46,872 bases of DNA from an uncultured Prevotella sp. (lineage in GTDB: Bacteria; Bacteroidota; Bacteroidia; Bacteroidales; Bacteroidaceae), in assembly GCA_905233555.1 (NCBI GenBank), contig CAJODF010000033.1, positions 1 to 46,872 of the forward strand, in the 5' to 3' direction. A program made the translations under genes and the position numbers. The first letter of the stretch is position 1. Each line of letters opens with the position of its first letter. The notes under the pieces were generated by a model. It was given only the letters and a program-made list of their open reading frames with translations. It searched no databases and had not been told where the DNA came from. This document shows positions 16,515-23,519 of this stretch, one piece after another.

Positions 16515-16522
16515 CAAAGTTA
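16515..16522 (-). promoter_or_regulatory. -7 box of the GH25 gene
   Basis: TAACTTTG on the minus strand, about 23 bases upstream of the ATG at 16492. No convincing -33 TTTG is found at the expected spacing, so the promoter may be weak or need an activator. Confidence 0.45.
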
Positions 16523-16631
16523 CTCATTTTTTCCGATTCCACCGCCGGATTTACCGGAAATTTGCACCATCGCCCCGAAATTCTTGAGGTAGGATATCTG
16601 CGTCTTTAAATATAATAAGGTGTGACCTAAA

Positions 16632-16668
16632 GAAAAAAGCCGAAAGTCTTGGTGCTTTCGGCTTTTTT
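16632..16668. repeat. Hairpin element, copy 2 (terminator-shaped, in a divergent promoter region)
   Basis: Perfect stem AAAAAAGCCGAAAG / CTTTCGGCTTTTTT (14 bp) around TCTTGGTG. It differs from the 1957-1996 element at only three positions, one of which turns a G-T pair into G-C. It lies between divergent genes where there is no transcript to end, and its loop holds the TTG -33 box of the next promoter. Confidence 0.75.
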
Positions 16669-16679
16669 ACGTACCTTTG
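16649..16679 (+). promoter_or_regulatory. Promoter of the C11 protease gene
   Basis: TTG at 16649-16651 inside the loop of the hairpin element, 20-bp spacer, TACCTTTG at 16672-16679, ATG at 16702. The overlap suggests that hairpin or cruciform state could affect promoter recognition. Confidence 0.65.
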
Positions 16680-16701
16680 TCCCCCAAACAACTAAAGAGG
16701 T

Positions 16702-17988
16702 ATGAAGAAAATACTTTTCGCAATCATCGCCGCGGCAGCACTCACTGGCTGCCACAAGGACGACTCAGAGCCCACGGGAAAAGCTGGAAGGACCGTGCTC
16801 ATCTATATGGCCGCCGAGAACAACCTCGGATACGAACAGGAACTCGGCAGCGGCATAGACCGCTACGCCAACGATGACATCCTGGAGATAAAAGAGGGCA
16901 TGAAGACCATCGGCAACAACCACCTCGTGGTTTATGTCGATAAGCCCCGCGACCCCGAGGAGGCCTACAGAGACCCGGTGCCCCATATGCTGCACTTTTG
17001 GAACGGCGAACTGCGCGACTCGATCCCCATGGAAGAGTCGCTCACCAGCGACCCCGCCGTCTTCGAGAAGGTGCTGCGCAAGGCCTACAGCGACTACCCC
17101 GCCGAGTCGTACGGGCTCGTGCTATGGGGACACTCTACCGGCTGGATCATCAGCAACGACTCGGTGACCTACACCGCCATGGGGCGCAAGAAAGCCTACG
17201 GCGGCGACACGGGCAACGACACGTACCACTCGGCCGGAAAGACCTGGATGAACATACCCTCGATGGCCAAAGTGCTCTCGCGGCTGCCACAGCACCTGAC
17301 GTTCATCTTCGCTGACTGCTGCAACTTCATGTGCCTCGAATCGCTCTACGAACTGCGCCGCACGACCGACTACTATATCGGCTCGCCCGCAGAGATACCC
17401 GCCGTGGGAGGCCCCTACGCCACGTTGGTGCCCTCGTTCTTCGAGCCTATGACGCTCGTCGGCGGCGTGCCACAGTTCGCCAAGTCGATCGTCGATAAGT
17501 ACTACGCCCAGCGCGCCGGCGGCTACGACCTGCCGCTCTCGGTGGTGAAGGCCAGCGAGATGGACCAGTTGGCCAGCGCCACCCGCACCGCCCTGCTCAC
17601 CTTCGGCGACAAGATCAAGAACGGTGTCGATGGCAGCGACCACGAGGGCTATCCCGACATGCGCGAACTGATATACTATTACTATCACCCCTTCTACAGA
17701 CAGCAGTTCTACGACGCCAACGACTTCATGCTGCGCTACGCCGAGACGGCCGACTACAAGGCTTGGAAAGCCGTGCTCGACCGCGCCGTCGTCTATAAGA
17801 AGATGGCAACGAGGTGGATGACCGACAAGCGCTGGATATCGTACTACAACGATTTCGAGATGACCGAAGAGAAGTTCGGCGGCGTGAGTATGTTCGTGCC
17901 GGTATTCGTAGCGATGTACACCGAAAACAAGACCATCCAGCAGATGAGTTGGTACTACGCCGCAGGATACAATGAGATAGGCTGGTAG
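16702..17988 (+). CDS. Clostripain-family (C11) cysteine peptidase lipoprotein, 428 aa
   Basis: Lipoprotein signal (IIAAAALTGCHKD, Cys ~18). The peptidase C11 core begins at VLIYMAAENNLG; the catalytic dyad is His in LWGHSTGW (~143) and Cys in FADCCNFMC (~206). C11 enzymes cut after Arg or Lys and usually self-activate by internal cleavage. This version is of the shorter Bacteroidetes lipoprotein type and should be anchored in a membrane facing the periplasm or surface. Monocistronic: own promoter upstream and a bidirectional terminator 20 bases after the stop. Confidence 0.88.
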   Translation: MKKILFAIIAAAALTGCHKDDSEPTGKAGRTVLIYMAAENNLGYEQELGSGIDRYANDDILEIKEGMKTIGNNHLVVYVDKPRDPEEAYRDPVPHMLHFWNGELRDSIPMEESLTSDPAVFEKVLRKAYSDYPAESYGLVLWGHSTGWIISNDSVTYTAMGRKKAYGGDTGNDTYHSAGKTWMNIPSMAKVLSRLPQHLTFIFADCCNFMCLESLYELRRTTDYYIGSPAEIPAVGGPYATLVPSFFEPMTLVGGVPQFAKSIVDKYYAQRAGGYDLPLSVVKASEMDQLASATRTALLTFGDKIKNGVDGSDHEGYPDMRELIYYYYHPFYRQQFYDANDFMLRYAETADYKAWKAVLDRAVVYKKMATRWMTDKRWISYYNDFEMTEEKFGGVSMFVPVFVAMYTENKTIQQMSWYYAAGYNEIGW

Positions 17989-18006
17989 GCAATGCCATAC
18001 GATACG

Positions 18007-18046
18007 AAAAGAGGCTGACGTTCATTCGCCAGCCTCTTGTTTTTTC
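18007..18046. terminator. Bidirectional terminator between C11 protease and gldE
   Basis: AAAAGAGGCTGACG pairs with CGCCAGCCTCTTGTTTTTT around a 6-base loop (one mismatch). The A-run on one side and T-run on the other let it work in both directions. The TGA of gldE (18022-18024) lies in the loop and the last gldE codons form one arm. Confidence 0.85.
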
Positions 18047-19353
18047 TCGTGTACCACGACTTTGATTTTCGATATCCGGTGCCCGTCGAGTTCGGTCACT
18101 TCGAACGTGAAGTTCTCGAAATGGATGCGCTCGTGCAGTTCGGGGAAGTCGCCCTTGATCTCGAGCAGCAGGCCGGCCAGTGAGTCGGCATCGCCCTCGA
18201 CCTCCTCGAACGTATCGTCGTCGATGTCCATGATCTTGAAGAAATCCGAGAGCAGCGTCTTGCCCTCGAAGACGTAGGTGTTGGCGTTGATGCGCACGAA
18301 TGTCTTCTCCTCCTCGTCGTACTCGTCGTTGATCTCGCCGACGATCTCCTCCAGGATGTCCTCCAGCGTGATGATGCCACTCGTGCCGCCGAACTCATCG
18401 ACGACGATGGCGATGTGGACCTTGTTCTCCTGGAACTCGCGCAGCAGGTCGTCGATCTTCTTCGTCTCGGGCACGAAATACGGCGGACGGATGAGCGACT
18501 GCCAGCGGAAATTCGCAGGCTTCGAGAGGTGCGGCAGCAGGTCCTTGATATAGAGGATGCCGCGCACGTTGTCGATCGAGTCCTGATAGACGGGGATGCG
18601 GGAGTAGTTGTTCTCGACGATGCACTTGATGACGTCGGGGAACTTGCTGCGGAAGTCAAGATCGACCACGTCCTGGCGGCTCGTCATCACCTCCTTGGCC
18701 GTCTCGTCGCCGAAGCGGACGATGCCCTCCAGCATGTTCTTTTCCTCCTTCAATTCGTCCTCGTCGGTCAGTTCGAGCGCCTGTTCCAGATCATCGACGC
18801 TAAGCACGTGGCTCTCCTTCTGCACCACCTTCGATGCCCAGATGCCCGAGCGTATCAGCACCGAGGCAACGGGATAGAAGAGTTTGCGCAGCACGGTGAT
18901 GCCCCCACAGAAACGGCGACACATCGCCAGTGCATGCTGCCCGCAATAGACCTTCGGGATGATCTCGCCGAAGAGCAGCAGCAGGAAGGTGAGCAACACG
19001 GTGATGACCAGGAACTTCAGCCACCACGCGGACCGACCGAAGTCGATGATATGTTCAATAAAGAAAGTGCTGAGCATGATGATGGCCACGTTCACCAGAT
19101 TGTTGGTGATGAGGATGGTGGCCAGCGTGCGCTCGGAATCCTCGCCCAGCGCGAGGATCTGCTTGTCGCGCTCGTCATTGCTTTCCTCCAGTTCGTTCAA
19201 GTCGTTGGGCGAGAGCGAGAAGAAAGCGATCTCCGAGCCGGAGGCAAAACCTGAGAAGATGAGTAATATGGCGGCGAGCAGACCCGCAAAGATGGCCCCC
19301 ATGGAGGGAGCCATGAATGTTATTTCAATAAATATTTGTTGAAGATAGTCCAT
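18022..19353 (-). CDS. gldE: GldE-like CNNM/CBS-domain membrane protein
   Basis: 443 aa: N-terminal DUF21/CNNM membrane domain (three to four TMs; SGSEIAFFSLSPNDL, NNLVNVAIIMLSTFF, LLLLFGEIIPK), two CBS domains (EVMTSRQDVV...YSRIPVYQ and VDEFGGTSGIITLEDILEEI) and a C-terminal CorC_HlyC domain ending at the VVVHEKK tail. The family includes CorC/Mg2+ efflux proteins; in Bacteroidetes the copy next to ssb is annotated GldE, linked to gliding and type IX secretion in flavobacteria. It follows ssb by 9 bases, the expected order. In a non-gliding organism the role may be membrane homeostasis. Confidence 0.85.
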   Translation of the reverse strand: MDYLQQIFIEITFMAPSMGAIFAGLLAAILLIFSGFASGSEIAFFSLSPNDLNELEESNDERDKQILALGEDSERTLATILITNNLVNVAIIMLSTFFIEHIIDFGRSAWWLKFLVITVLLTFLLLLFGEIIPKVYCGQHALAMCRRFCGGITVLRKLFYPVASVLIRSGIWASKVVQKESHVLSVDDLEQALELTDEDELKEEKNMLEGIVRFGDETAKEVMTSRQDVVDLDFRSKFPDVIKCIVENNYSRIPVYQDSIDNVRGILYIKDLLPHLSKPANFRWQSLIRPPYFVPETKKIDDLLREFQENKVHIAIVVDEFGGTSGIITLEDILEEIVGEINDEYDEEEKTFVRINANTYVFEGKTLLSDFFKIMDIDDDTFEEVEGDADSLAGLLLEIKGDFPELHERIHFENFTFEVTELDGHRISKIKVVVHEKKQEAGE

Positions 19354-19362
19354 TTTCCAGAT

Positions 19363-19827
19363 TTAGAAAGGCAGGCCGCCGTCGGCAGGTGCGTTCTCCG
19401 GAGCCTCCTGGGGCACCGGTGCCGGCTGCGATGCGGGCTCACTGGCCATCTCGGGCTGACCGGCCGACGTAGCAGAATTCTGGGTAACTGCTGAAGGTTT
19501 ACCGCCTCCAAGTAATTCCAAATTATCTGCCCAAATTTCCGTTACATAACGCCTTTGACCCTGCTTGTCATCATAAGAGCGATAACGAATACGTCCTTCA
19601 ATGTACATTCTATCACCTTTGTGAACATACTTCTCTACAATCTCTGCAAGTTTTCTCCACAAAAGGACGGTATGCCAGTCGGTATGTTCAGGCACTTGTG
19701 TTCCATTTTGCAAAGTATAACCTTTTTCACTAGTAGCCAAGGATATTCGGGCCACTGCCACTCCCTGATCAACATAACGGACTTCGGGCTCCTGCCCTAC
19801 GTTTCCAATAAGCATTACTTTGTTCAT
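19363..19827 (-). CDS. ssb: Single-stranded DNA-binding protein
   Basis: 154 aa with the standard OB fold (MNKVMLIGNVGQEPEVRY, WHTVLLWRKLAEIVEKYVHKG, YIEGRIRYR) and a Pro/Glu/Ala-rich disordered tail. The tip ends ADGGLPF rather than the DDDIPF-like acidic tip of E. coli; hydrophobic PF is kept while acidic residues are fewer, so partner binding may be weaker. Second gene of a short operon: unknown gene - ssb - gldE. Confidence 0.93.
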   Translation of the reverse strand: MNKVMLIGNVGQEPEVRYVDQGVAVARISLATSEKGYTLQNGTQVPEHTDWHTVLLWRKLAEIVEKYVHKGDRMYIEGRIRYRSYDDKQGQRRYVTEIWADNLELLGGGKPSAVTQNSATSAGQPEMASEPASQPAPVPQEAPENAPADGGLPF

Positions 19828-19857
19828 AGATTAAAAATTTAAAAGGTTTATAATATG

Positions 19858-20397
19858 CTACTTGGCCAAACCCAAGTAGCGGAACTTGAAGTTCTTTCCC
19901 TTGGCCGACGGGAACTGGCTGCGGGCATCGACCCGCTCACGCAGATAATCCACAATGCGGTTGTAGCATTCCATGCCCGACTCTGCCTTCACGTTGGCCA
20001 CGAACTGTGTGTCGCGATACTGGAACTTGCCAGTGCCGGGCACCAGCAGGACGCGCTTGAAATCGATCGTGCCCTCATACCATCCCGGCCTAACCTCGTT
20101 CAGGCGCACCAGTGCCGGAACAGTCGCCTTAGCCGCGGGCTGCGCAATCGCATGTACAGCCTTCTTCTCCTTAAAATCTTGCATAGTTTCTGCTTCTGTC
20201 TTTATAACAATGAAATATACTCGGGGACGCACTTTATAACGCTTCGGATAGAACACATCACTAGCCGCGTACTCACGGATATCCGCTTCGAGCACCGGGT
20301 TCATACCGACTTCTTCTATGTCCCTCAAGAATTTAATTGCTTCGTCAACACTGGTTACAAGTGTTTCACGGTCGAAATACCTTAAATATAAATTCAT
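19858..20397 (-). CDS. Conserved hypothetical protein, 179 aa
   Basis: Starts MNLYLRYFDRETLVTSVDEA; the frame extends further upstream but that part is tRNA-Gly sequence, so ATG 20397 is the real start. It has a charged N-terminal half and a C-terminal strand-rich part ending NFKFRYLGLAK; no signal peptide or TM. I do not recognise a domain. It lies between the tRNA cluster and ssb, 30 bases ahead of ssb, so it is probably co-transcribed with ssb, perhaps by read-through from the tRNA promoter. Confidence 0.65.
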   Translation of the reverse strand: MNLYLRYFDRETLVTSVDEAIKFLRDIEEVGMNPVLEADIREYAASDVFYPKRYKVRPRVYFIVIKTEAETMQDFKEKKAVHAIAQPAAKATVPALVRLNEVRPGWYEGTIDFKRVLLVPGTGKFQYRDTQFVANVKAESGMECYNRIVDYLRERVDARSQFPSAKGKNFKFRYLGLAK

Positions 20398-20430
20398 TTG
20401 TTCGAGAAAAGTTGTTTTCCTAATAAAAAG

Positions 20431-20503
20431 AGCGGAAAACGGGACTCGGACCCGCGACCCCAACCTTGGCAAGGTTGTGCTCTACCAACTGAGCTATTTC
20501 CGC
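20431..20503 (-). tRNA. tRNA-Gly (GCC), T-loop variant
   Basis: 73 nt without encoded CCA; anticodon GCC at 20468-20470. Acceptor GCGGAAA pairs with TTTCCGC. It is identical to the copy at 20839-20911 except for one base in the T-loop: GGGTCCGAG instead of GGGTTCGAG, that is C in place of the nearly universal U55. Last tRNA of the cluster. Confidence 0.92.
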
Positions 20504-20529
20504 TTGTTTTTCAAACAATCGAGATTTTC

Positions 20530-20588
20530 AGCGGCGCCTCGGCATAAAAGTGAACTTTTCTGCGCTCGGCTTGCGCGAAAATTCCGCG
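20530..20588. repeat. Structured repeat copy 1
   Basis: Conserved arms GCGGCGCCTCGGCATAA and CTTGCGCGAAAATTCCGC enclose a variable stem-loop, AAAAGT-GA-ACTTTT. A second copy with the same arms and a different but still self-complementary stem lies at 20936-20998. Confidence 0.75.
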
Positions 20589-20601
20589 CTTTATAAGTCT
20601 G

Positions 20602-20685
20602 TGAAGAGGAGGAGACTCGAACTCCCACGTCGCAATTGACACTACCCCCTCAAAGTAGCGCGTCTACCAATTCCGCCACCTCTCC
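20602..20685 (-). tRNA. tRNA-Leu (GAG)
   Basis: 84 nt, class II with a long variable arm. Acceptor GGAGAGG pairs with CCTCTTC (one G-U). Anticodon loop TTGAGGG gives GAG (20649-20651). T-loop GTTCGAG is standard. CCA not encoded. Confidence 0.93.
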
Positions 20686-20712
20686 AACATAATCATTACT
20701 GAAAAAAAAGAG

Positions 20713-20794
20713 TGCCCAGAACAGGACTCGAACCTGCACGCCTCGCGGCACACGCACCTGAAACGTGCGCGTCTACCAATTCCGCCACCTGGGC
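20713..20794 (-). tRNA. tRNA-Leu (CAG)
   Basis: 82 nt class II tRNA. Acceptor GCCCAGG pairs with TCTGGGC. Anticodon loop TTCAGGT gives CAG (20758-20760). T-loop GTTCGAG is standard. CCA not encoded. Confidence 0.93.
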
Positions 20795-20838
20795 ATTTTA
20801 ACCCATTACCAGGATGTCTCTTTTTGTTCAATAAGTGG

Positions 20839-20911
20839 AGCGGAAAACGGGACTCGAACCCGCGACCCCAACCTTGGCAAGGTTGTGCTCTACCAACTGA
20901 GCTATTTCCGC
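20839..20911 (-). tRNA. tRNA-Gly (GCC), canonical copy
   Basis: 73 nt; anticodon GCC; T-loop GGGTTCGAG canonical. First tRNA of the cluster, ~110 bases downstream of the predicted start site. The upstream repeat and this gene together are duplicated at 20431-20588. Confidence 0.94.
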
Positions 20912-20935
20912 GTTTTCTACGAAAAATCGGTATTT

Positions 20936-20998
20936 CGGCGGCGCCTCGGCATAAGAAAATCTATTTTCTTCTGTACTCGACTTGCGCGAAAATTCCGC
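20936..20998. repeat. Structured repeat copy 2
   Basis: The same conserved arms as copy 1, but the central stem is AAGAAAAT-CT-ATTTTCTT. The sequence has changed on both sides of the stem while pairing is kept. Confidence 0.75.
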
Positions 20999-21029
20999 TT
21001 CTTCGGCATATCTCTCTCGATTGCGGATG

Positions 21030-21060
21030 CAAAGGTAATGCTTTTTTCGGAACTGACAAA
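21030..21060 (-). promoter_or_regulatory. tRNA cluster promoter
   Basis: Minus strand: TTTG (21057-21060), 19-bp spacer, TACCTTTG (21030-21037); start near 21023. A strong match to the Bacteroidetes consensus; it drives the Gly-Leu-Leu-Gly cluster. Confidence 0.8.
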
Positions 21061-21100
21061 CTTTTTGCGTGTTTTTTTTCTAAAAAAGTGCCATTTTATC

Positions 21101-21124
21101 GAAAAACGGGCCGTCCATACGGCC
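21101..21124 (-). terminator. nspC terminator
   Basis: On the minus strand GGCCGT-ATGG-ACGGCC followed by CGTTTTT. It begins inside the nspC stop codon and separates nspC from the tRNA promoter. Confidence 0.85.
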
Positions 21125-22227
21125 TAATCCATCCGATTTCGGTAATCTTCGTAGCCAAACTCGCGCAGAATCTCCATGCGGCCATCCTCGTGCAACATGC
21201 CGATCGACGGGTGGGAAATGCCGTTGAAAGTATTCGTCTTGACGGTCGTATAATGAATCATATCCTCGAAGATCACCTCCTCGCCCACCTGCAACTCATG
21301 GTCGAAACGCCAGTTGCCCATAAAGTCGCCACTGAGACAACTATTGCCGCCCAAGCGGTAGCCACCCTCTTCGACATGTTCGGCGCCACGGACATCGGGG
21401 AAGTACGGCATCTCAAGGCAGTCGGGCATGTGACAGGTGAAACTCACGTCCAGAATCACCGTCCGGATGCCCTTGTCTTCCACAATATCTACCACGTGAG
21501 CCACCAGCGGCCCCGTCTGCCAGGCAAAGGCACTGCCTGGTTCCAGAATCACCTTCAACCAAGGATAGCGCCGACGGAAGTCCTGCATCAGACGGGTCAG
21601 CAGCGCCACATCGTAGTCCTTGCGCGTCATCAGATGGCCGCCGCCGAAATTAATCCACTTCAACTGAGGGAACCAGCGCGAGAATTTCTCCTCGATATGC
21701 ACCAGCGTGCGCTGGAAGACATCTGCCCCACTCTCACAATGGCAATGACAATGGAAGCCTTCGATGTCGGATGGCAGTTGCTCCGGCAGTTTGTCGGCGG
21801 TCACGCCAAATCGCGTACCCGGGGCACAGGGATTATACAGCAGGGTTTCAACCTCGGAATATTCCGGATTAATCCGAAGCCCAATCGAAACACGCTTGGC
21901 CCGCTCACGGAAACGCTCATACTGCGAGAGGGAATTGAACGTCAGGTGCGACGAGCATCGGACAATCTCATCGAACTCTTCGTCGGTATAGGCTGGCGAG
22001 TATGTGTGGGCAGAGGCTCCGAACTCCTCGAAGGCCAGCCGCGCCTCCGACAGCGAACTGGCCGTCGTAGAGCGGATATACTCCCGGAAGATGGGAAAAG
22101 TCTTCCACAGGGCAAAGGCCTTGAAAGCAAGGATAATCTCTATATCGGCTTTCGCCGCAACATCAGCAATGAGCGTGAGGTTGCGGCGAAGTTTTTTCTC
22201 TTCTACAATATATATAGGTGTAGCCAT
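21124..22227 (-). CDS. nspC: Carboxynorspermidine decarboxylase
   Basis: 367-aa PLP-dependent decarboxylase of the alanine-racemase/ornithine-decarboxylase fold type III. PLP lysine K36 in LAFKAFALW; glycine-rich NFGGGHLMT; C-terminal GGNSCLSGDFMGNW with the catalytic Cys (~295), a motif typical of NspC. It converts carboxyspermidine/carboxynorspermidine to spermidine/norspermidine, the usual polyamine route in gut Bacteroidetes. Its ATG overlaps the stop of the upstream kinase hybrid by one base (TGATG), so the two are coupled. Confidence 0.92.
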   Translation of the reverse strand: MATPIYIVEEKKLRRNLTLIADVAAKADIEIILAFKAFALWKTFPIFREYIRSTTASSLSEARLAFEEFGASAHTYSPAYTDEEFDEIVRCSSHLTFNSLSQYERFRERAKRVSIGLRINPEYSEVETLLYNPCAPGTRFGVTADKLPEQLPSDIEGFHCHCHCESGADVFQRTLVHIEEKFSRWFPQLKWINFGGGHLMTRKDYDVALLTRLMQDFRRRYPWLKVILEPGSAFAWQTGPLVAHVVDIVEDKGIRTVILDVSFTCHMPDCLEMPYFPDVRGAEHVEEGGYRLGGNSCLSGDFMGNWRFDHELQVGEEVIFEDMIHYTTVKTNTFNGISHPSIGMLHEDGRMEILREFGYEDYRNRMD

Positions 22228-23372
22228 CAGTCTTTCTTGAGCGGGATAAGGACACTGAACGTAGAGCCCTCGCCTTCGACGGATTCCACCGTGCAGTCGC
22301 CGCCGTTCTTCCTGGCAAAGTCCTGACAGAGTTGCAGACCGAGACCAGAGCCTTCCTCGCCGCCAGTACCGTACGTCGTGTCACCCTTGTGGAAGATAGT
22401 TTCAAGACGGTCGGCAGCGATACCCACGCCGTGGTCCCTGACGCTGACCTTCGCATTCTCCCCTTCCTTCGACATGATAATCTCGATGGTCGAGTCCTCC
22501 GGCGAGAACTTGATGGCGTTCGACAGGAAGTTACGCACCACCGTCTTCAACATATCATTATCCGCATGAACCACCAGCGACTCATCGACATGCTGCAAAT
22601 TGAGTTTGATACGCTTCGCCTGGGCAATCATCTCGAAGATCTCGACCACGCCGGGCACGATGTCCTTCAGGTCCAGATCTTGTAGCACCACATTCAATCG
22701 GCCCGTCTGGCTCTTCGTCCATTTCAGCAGATTGTCAAGCAGATCATGCACCTCCTCCGACTCCTTATTAGCCTGATCAAGCAGGGCATACAATTCCGGG
22801 CCGACGGTCTCTTCCGAGGCCGACTGCACCACGAGATTGAGCACCATACGGATGCTGGCCATAGGCGAACGGAGGTCGTGCGCAATCACGGAATACATCT
22901 TGTCGCGGTTGCTCAGCGTCGCCTTCAACTCCTTGTTCTGCTGCTCGATAATCCGCTTGGCAGCCACCAGAGAGATCTGCTGCATCACACGCATCACCAA
23001 TTCTTCCTTGTTGAAGGGCTTCGTCAGAAAGTCACTGGCTCCCACCTGGAAACCATGCACCAGATCCTGCGGCGTATTCAGTGCCGTCAGGAAAATAATG
23101 GGTATATCGGCCAACTCTGGGTCCTTCTTCATGATGACAGCCGTATCGAAACCATTGATGTCGGGCATCATCACATCGAGAAGAATCAGGTCCGGGTGCT
23201 CTGCCTTGGCCTGCTCGATACAAGCCTTACCGCAGTTCGCCGTGCAAACCTGGAACTTCTCATTGGTCAACAAAATCTTCAGCAACAGCACGTTGCTCAT
23301 CACGTCGTCAACTATTAAAATCTTATAGTCGCTCCGGTTGATTTTTGACTCTAAAGTAGCACCTGCTTCCAT
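22227..23372 (-). CDS. Response-regulator/histidine-kinase hybrid (REC-HisKA-HATPase), 381 aa
   Basis: N-terminal receiver domain (D66 in LILLDVMMPD, T97 and K118), then a coiled-coil linker, HisKA with H165 in VIAHDLRSPM, and HATPase with N-box NFLSNAIKF, G1 DHGVGI and G2 GSGLGLQL. No membrane segment, so a cytosolic kinase receiving a phosphoryl group through its own REC domain. No cognate output regulator is adjacent; it is coupled to nspC. The promoter at 23405-23436 is embedded in a 10-bp inverted repeat. Confidence 0.9.
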   Translation of the reverse strand: MEAGATLESKINRSDYKILIVDDVMSNVLLLKILLTNEKFQVCTANCGKACIEQAKAEHPDLILLDVMMPDINGFDTAVIMKKDPELADIPIIFLTALNTPQDLVHGFQVGASDFLTKPFNKEELVMRVMQQISLVAAKRIIEQQNKELKATLSNRDKMYSVIAHDLRSPMASIRMVLNLVVQSASEETVGPELYALLDQANKESEEVHDLLDNLLKWTKSQTGRLNVVLQDLDLKDIVPGVVEIFEMIAQAKRIKLNLQHVDESLVVHADNDMLKTVVRNFLSNAIKFSPEDSTIEIIMSKEGENAKVSVRDHGVGIAADRLETIFHKGDTTYGTGGEEGSGLGLQLCQDFARKNGGDCTVESVEGEGSTFSVLIPLKKD

Positions 23373-23404
23373 TATTGATTACGTAGTACTAATATTCCTG
23401 ACTG

Positions 23405-23444
23405 CAAAAATAATGGAATAATTCGAAATTTCCAAATTATTCCA
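23405..23444 (-). promoter_or_regulatory. Promoter with overlapping 10-bp dyad (operator candidate)
   Basis: Minus strand: TTTG (23433-23436), 20-bp spacer, TATTTTTG (23405-23412). A perfect inverted repeat TGGAATAATT (23414-23423) / AATTATTCCA (23435-23444), with an 11-base centre, covers the -33 box and most of the spacer. No T-tract follows, so it is an operator-like dyad rather than a terminator. Confidence 0.65.
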
Positions 23445-23519
23445 CTACTTTTTTACGTTTTCGGCCTTTTCTAACGCAATTCTGCCCGTTTTCGGGGGCA
23501 AAACGCAACATTTTCCCGA

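Noticed and set aside
16608..16623. 16-base identity with 30570-30585 (AAATATAATAAGGTGT)
   Set aside because: AT-rich, one copy lies inside hemW codons; compatible with chance in AT-rich sequence and no flanking similarity.
18415..19254. 279-codon frame antisense to gldE, and similar long frames antisense to the zinc-ribbon gene and the EF-G2 gene
   Set aside because: All overlap well-supported genes and lack motifs.
20824..22326. 500-codon open frame on the plus strand
   Set aside because: It runs through a tRNA gene and antisense to nspC, whose protein has clear family motifs; the antisense product has no recognisable domain.
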